Both the position numbers and the translations under genes were made by a program. From Nonomuraea sediminis (lineage in GTDB: Bacteria; Actinomycetota; Actinomycetes; Streptosporangiales; Streptosporangiaceae): a stretch of DNA of 64,000 nucleotides. This document shows positions 61,901 through 64,000 of the stretch, piece by piece (the first letter of the stretch is position 1; each line of letters starts with the position of its first letter). The stretch is taken from positions 372,001-436,000 of the forward strand of contig NZ_JAHDTI010000007.1 of NCBI RefSeq assembly GCF_018531495.1. The letters run 5' to 3'. Below the pieces are notes generated by a model that saw nothing but the letters and a program-made list of their open reading frames with translations, had not been told where the DNA came from and did no database searches.

Positions 61901-61991
61901 CGTGAACTCGTTGGTGCTGAAGGTGACGGACGCGGGCGACGGCATCAACAGCGACCATGCAGACTGGGCAGCGGCCAAACTGTTGCGGTAA
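58935..61991 (+). CDS. secreted multidomain glycosidase-like protein (CBM, helical-barrel, FN3, 2x NPCBM)
   Basis: 1018 residues with a signal peptide (MRRFTCALFALLVSALTALG...AEA). A CBM6/35-like domain spans 28-160 (YVIEAESMTLANFTTATVNH). A region of about 480 residues (165-640) has Trp-rich, repeated helical segments (FYPGNPMMGHESEWW, GWPLWAHSSYGIMYYI, SSWGHEASYLTMLTGLG) suggesting an (alpha/alpha)6-barrel glycoside hydrolase; I do not recognise the GH family. An FN3 domain (about 650-735) and two nearly identical NPCBM domains (742-873 and 884-1018) follow. AAAGGA precedes ATG 58935; earlier in-frame starts cover the GH13 debris. Likely acts on plant or fungal polysaccharide. Confidence 0.85.
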   Translation: MRRFTCALFALLVSALTALGLPGLPAEAAGPYVIEAESMTLANFTTATVNHTYNGAAIETVTYIQGVSGQTSTATQTFTGSAGTYDIITRYNGKTASGVTYTISVNSATVDSWATSQRYGDDYTNPVNIDNHTSSKVTLNAGDTVKLTAASAGEVPRVDRITIQKYVGPPTSTLIIDSPNATLNDGFNWGKNRALGMTFYPGNPMMGHESEWWRLKDSTHTTMAPGYWGSYVNREAFYNRDIAHQSDGAHALGLDAETFNMLKTFAGDADDQGQNGWPLWAHSSYGIMYYIDGTGFRELPSPFNVMAKAYKQYLWTGNADWINDPTLSAYYDSTMGSFLTSHEVTWNDANPSSEQPVAKKQTGEYTATYFEFPNENLVSAGDALGYQYQSMLAYAAILKAKGDNANSTKWANRAQRVRDYFETNWWDASNNRYFRGKDAAGTGYSSWGHEASYLTMLTGLGDYGTRTGNYLDFVAANDDNLNVEATSYLPETYYQYNRSSEGWAWLKKLMTGRNTYPEISFTTVSNVIDGMMGVQPDAPHAKVATVSRLTSETPWVEIDHLKVGDNDLKLKHTGTTTSTLTNNSGGTITWEAQFYGTPATITVNGTAYTPQTKSLYGQPVSYVTAPVPAGASVTATAGTAGGDTTAPTAPTDLTSSNVTSNSVDLKWTASTDNVGVTGYNVYRGTTLAGSSTGTSFTATGLSAATPYTFTVKAVDAAKNVSEASNTVSVTTTTGGNGQTVDLSDLTWSDARSDFGTVRKDKSVDGNPIRLNGTAYAKGIGTHANGTITYALNGGYARFQSDVGVDDEVGANATIKFQVWGDGVKLYESPSVMTPSSATQSIDVSVAGVNSLVLKVTDAGDGINSDHADWAAAKLIGNPQTPTSLSDLTWTDARSDFGTVRKDKSVDGNPIRLNGTAYAKGIGTHANGTITYALNGGYARFQSDVGVDDEVGANATIKFQVWGDGVKLYESPSVMTPSSATQSIDVSVAGVNSLVLKVTDAGDGINSDHADWAAAKLLR
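61161..61979 (+). repeat. near-identical tandem duplication encoding NPCBM domains
   Basis: About 393 bp at 61161-61553 recurs at 61587-61979, offset 426 bp (142 codons). By eye only scattered differences occur at the ends and the interior is essentially identical at DNA level, including synonymous sites. This implies a very recent duplication or ongoing gene conversion. Confidence 0.9.
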
Positions 61992-62003
61992 ACACCCATA
62001 GCC

Positions 62004-62038
62004 GAGCCGGCGGGAGCCCTCCAGGCGCCCGCCGGCTC
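62004..62038. terminator. hairpin terminator
   Basis: A perfect 11-bp stem, GAGCCGGCGGG (62004-62014) with CCCGCCGGCTC (62028-62038), 12 bp after the glycosidase stop and before the convergent wHTH gene. Confidence 0.78.
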
Positions 62039-62087
62039 GTACTGCAGCCACAGATCTTGTCTGTACGACAGGCAGCCTGCGCCCGCC

Positions 62088-62639
62088 CTACGGCGTGTTT
62101 CCCTGCTCGGCCGCGTTCCACAGGACGGATATCGGCGTGCCATCCGGTGTGGATCGGTTCTCGAATTCGTCGAGGAGGGCGTCGATCCGCTGGTCGAGTT
62201 CCGCGCGGGCCTCGGCGTCGAGGTGCAGGATCGCGCGTCGGGTGTGCCGGTTGAGGGGCGGGCCGTTCTCGACGAGTTCAGCGCGGTGGGCATCGACGAT
62301 GGCCAGATCGATCTGACCTGTCAGTTGGTTCGCATCTGTCCCGAGGTCGAGACGCCAGGTCGCACCGGTGGCGCGGTAGGGGCGTTCCCATGCTCCATGT
62401 TCGCCCTGACGGGGTGGCTCGACGATGAGGAAGCCGGCGTCGGTGAGGGCTCGCACTCGGCGCAGCAGTGTGGCCGGCGCGACGCCGAGCCGCTGTGCGA
62501 GCTGCTGGTTGGTCTGTGATTTCTCCAGGCAGAGGCGCAGAATGCGCCAGCTCAGCGGGTGTGTCAGGGCGCGCAGGTCTTGGGGGGTCGCCCGCCTGCG
62601 CGGTGCCGGTTCGGCCGTCGACAGCGTTGGTTCAGCCAT
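62088..62639 (-). CDS. winged-helix (ArsR-like) transcriptional regulator
   Basis: 183 residues. An ArsR-type HTH over residues 18-80: LRALTHPLSWRILRLCLEKS, then QTNQQLAQRLGVAPATLLRR and a wing around FLIVEPPRQGEHGAWERPYR. The C-terminal 90 residues are helical and acidic/basic mixed (LILHLDAEARAELDQRIDAL type), like regulators with a ligand or dimer domain. Divergent from the M20 dipeptidase, with a 73-bp gap, so possibly its regulator. Confidence 0.85.
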   Translation of the reverse strand: MAEPTLSTAEPAPRRRATPQDLRALTHPLSWRILRLCLEKSQTNQQLAQRLGVAPATLLRRVRALTDAGFLIVEPPRQGEHGAWERPYRATGATWRLDLGTDANQLTGQIDLAIVDAHRAELVENGPPLNRHTRRAILHLDAEARAELDQRIDALLDEFENRSTPDGTPISVLWNAAEQGNTP

Positions 62640-62712
62640 TGACAGCAGTATAACCGATGTTCATTATTGGGATCGATTTCACTTTGTGGAAGCAATCGCA
62701 AAGGGCGGTGGC

Positions 62713-64000
62713 ATGTCGATCGAGGACATCAAGGACTACGTGGCGCGTAACCGGGCGCGGCACGAACAAGAGCTGGCCGACTGGATCGGGATGCCGAGCG
62801 TCAGTGCCACCGGGGAGGGCATGCCGGAGGCAGCCGAGCACGCCAAGGGTTTGCTGGCCGCAAGCGGCCTCGCGCCGCGGCTCTTCGAGACGGGCGGGTG
62901 GCCGCTGGTGGCTGGTCACGCGCCGGGTCCCGACGGCAGCCCGCACGTGGTGATCTACGGGCACTACGACGTGCAGCCCGCCGGCCCGCTCGAGCAGTGG
63001 GACAGCCCGCCGTTCGAGGCCGCGATCCGTGACGGCCGGATGTACGGGCGCGGCACAGGCGACAACAAGGGGCAGCATTTCGCGCAGCTGCTCGCCGTAC
63101 GCGCGCTGCGTGCGAGCGAGGAGGGGCTGCCCTGCTCGGTGACGGTGCTGCTCGACGGTGAGGAGGAAATCGGCAGTCCGCACCTCGCGGCTACGCTCGC
63201 AGCGATGCGTACGGACCTCGACGCGGACGTCGCGGTGTGGAGCGACGGGCCGGTTCACGACAGCTACGAGCCGACGGTATTGCTCGGCGTGCGCGGCGTG
63301 GTGAGTTTCGAGATCACGGTCCGGGGCGCGGATACCGCGTTGCATTCGGGGAACTGGGGCAACGTCGCGGCCAATCCGGCGTGGGAGCTGGTGTGGCTGC
63401 TGTCAACGATGCGGGCACCCGATGGGCGCGTCCTCGTCGAGGGCTACGACGCCGGCACCACCGGGTTGACCACGGCCGAGCGCGCGGCACTCGACGCGCT
63501 GCCCGTGGCCCCGCAGGAGCTGCTCGCCGGGGTCGGGCTCGAGCGCATGGACCCGTACGGCGATGCCGGGGTCAACGAGCGGTTGGCGCTGCCCACCTTC
63601 AGCATCAACTCGCTCACGTGCCTGGACAATCAGGAGCACCGGTCGGTGATCCCGTCGGTCGCGATCGCCCGTTGTGACATGCGGCTCGCCTGCGGCCAAC
63701 GGGCCGCCACGGTCGTCGATGCGGTACGCAAGCACGTGGCCGCCCGGCTTCCGCACGCCGAGGTCGTCTTCAAGGCCATGATGGAGCCCTCGCGTACCCT
63801 GCCGGACGCGCCCTATGCGCAGGCGGTGCTCGATGGGGTGAGCGCCACGGCGGACAAGTCAGCGCTGTTCGCGCCCGCGATGGGAGGCAGCCTGCCGATC
63901 GCGGGCATCACCGACGGGCTCGGACTGCCCTGCTACGGCATTCCGCTGGCCAACGTCGACGAGCGCAACCACGCTCCCAACGAGAACTTCGAACTCGCCC
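62713..64000 (+). CDS. M20 family dipeptidase (3' end outside window)
   Basis: 429 codons are visible and the frame is open to the window end. Motifs are VVIYGHYDVQPAGPLEQWDS (first metal His/Asp), GRMYGRGTGDNKGQ (bridging Asp), LLDGEEEIGSPHL (catalytic Glu pair), the lid-domain DTALHSGNWGNVAANPAWEL and a late RNHAPNEN metal His. The CPG2/carnosinase-like M20A/F group hydrolyses dipeptides or acylated amino acids. Start ATG 62713 has AAGGGCGG 8 bases upstream. No signal peptide. Confidence 0.92.
   Translation, partial: MSIEDIKDYVARNRARHEQELADWIGMPSVSATGEGMPEAAEHAKGLLAASGLAPRLFETGGWPLVAGHAPGPDGSPHVVIYGHYDVQPAGPLEQWDSPPFEAAIRDGRMYGRGTGDNKGQHFAQLLAVRALRASEEGLPCSVTVLLDGEEEIGSPHLAATLAAMRTDLDADVAVWSDGPVHDSYEPTVLLGVRGVVSFEITVRGADTALHSGNWGNVAANPAWELVWLLSTMRAPDGRVLVEGYDAGTTGLTTAERAALDALPVAPQELLAGVGLERMDPYGDAGVNERLALPTFSINSLTCLDNQEHRSVIPSVAIARCDMRLACGQRAATVVDAVRKHVAARLPHAEVVFKAMMEPSRTLPDAPYAQAVLDGVSATADKSALFAPAMGGSLPIAGITDGLGLPCYGIPLANVDERNHAPNENFELA

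Noticed and set aside
1..64000. tRNA, rRNA, riboswitch and prophage signals
   Set aside because: No cloverleaf-like, rRNA-like or classic riboswitch core sequences noticed, and no phage structural or integrase gene other than the two decayed rve fragments.

Overview
The window reads as chromosome of a high-GC, Gram-positive actinomycete, probably from the Streptosporangiales/Streptomycetales (Nonomuraea-like); this is inferred from composition and gene families, not from a marker gene. Support comes from the high G+C, GTG/TTG starts, ATGA/GTGA-coupled operons, a WhiB regulator, ECF sigma factors, SpoIIE/STAS partner-switching proteins, PASTA-less Ser/Thr kinases, and G+C-rich hairpin terminators without long U tracts. 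I see no rRNA, tRNA, CRISPR array, prophage core or intact insertion sequence. Two decayed rve/DDE integrase fragments and several other broken genes (GH13, LLM oxidoreductase, PPOX, ABC ATPase stub) show that the region has been reshuffled.

Layout. 1-8.3 kb: the 3' part of a giant (>2,700 aa) LysM-like/Ig-like protein that begins before the window. 8.5-11.3 kb: TetR regulator with a near-ideal operator, and an MMPL exporter. 11.6-13.5 kb: a NarL-type two-component pair. 13.7-16.6 kb: a secreted tripeptidyl-aminopeptidase-like hydrolase and an orphan FtsX-like membrane protein. 16.8-25.8 kb: an amine/nitrogen catabolic locus around an RpiR regulator. On one side are an NCS1 permease and a Tat-exported agmatine deiminase; on the other is a tightly coupled operon of APC permease, glutamine-synthetase-like ligase, amidohydrolase and M20 amidohydrolase. 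The ligase and amidohydrolase together equal a split FluG. 25.8-29 kb: carboxylesterase, VOC protein and a tandem Lrp regulator.

29-42 kb is a stress and signalling island: PRC-barrel protein, TreS-like GH13, a kinase, a small membrane protein, CsbD, WhiB, three STAS proteins, two paralogous winged-helix proteins each divergent from a STAS gene, hemerythrin, a truncated F420-type oxidoreductase, a molybdopterin oxidoreductase lacking the usual Fe-S cysteines, and a GAF-GAF-SpoIIE phosphatase. GTTT-N14/15-GGGTA promoters (sigma-B type) precede the PRC-barrel and hemerythrin genes, which fits a general-stress regulon whose partner-switching components are encoded alongside.

42.5-49.7 kb: a GntR-controlled sugar locus (secreted GH18, ABC importer, GH4, BadF-type kinase) whose order resembles chitosan/chitin-oligosaccharide uptake clusters. 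49.7-52.7 kb: valine/leucine-type dehydrogenase with a divergent Lrp regulator, DUF2000, MarR, and a frameshifted PPOX gene. 53.5-58.1 kb: a second soluble kinase, then an unusual ECF sigma factor fused through a zinc-finger segment and a membrane segment to a CAP/SCP domain, convergent with a second membrane-anchored CAP protein. 58.2-62 kb: remains of a LacI/GH13 sugar locus followed by a large secreted multidomain glycosidase-like protein with two nearly identical C-terminal NPCBM domains. 62-64 kb: a winged-helix regulator and an M20 dipeptidase cut by the window end.

Most interesting: the sigma-CAP fusion, the RpiR/split-FluG/agmatine deiminase locus, the repeated divergent wHTH-STAS modules in the stress island, and the Fe-S-less molybdoenzyme.
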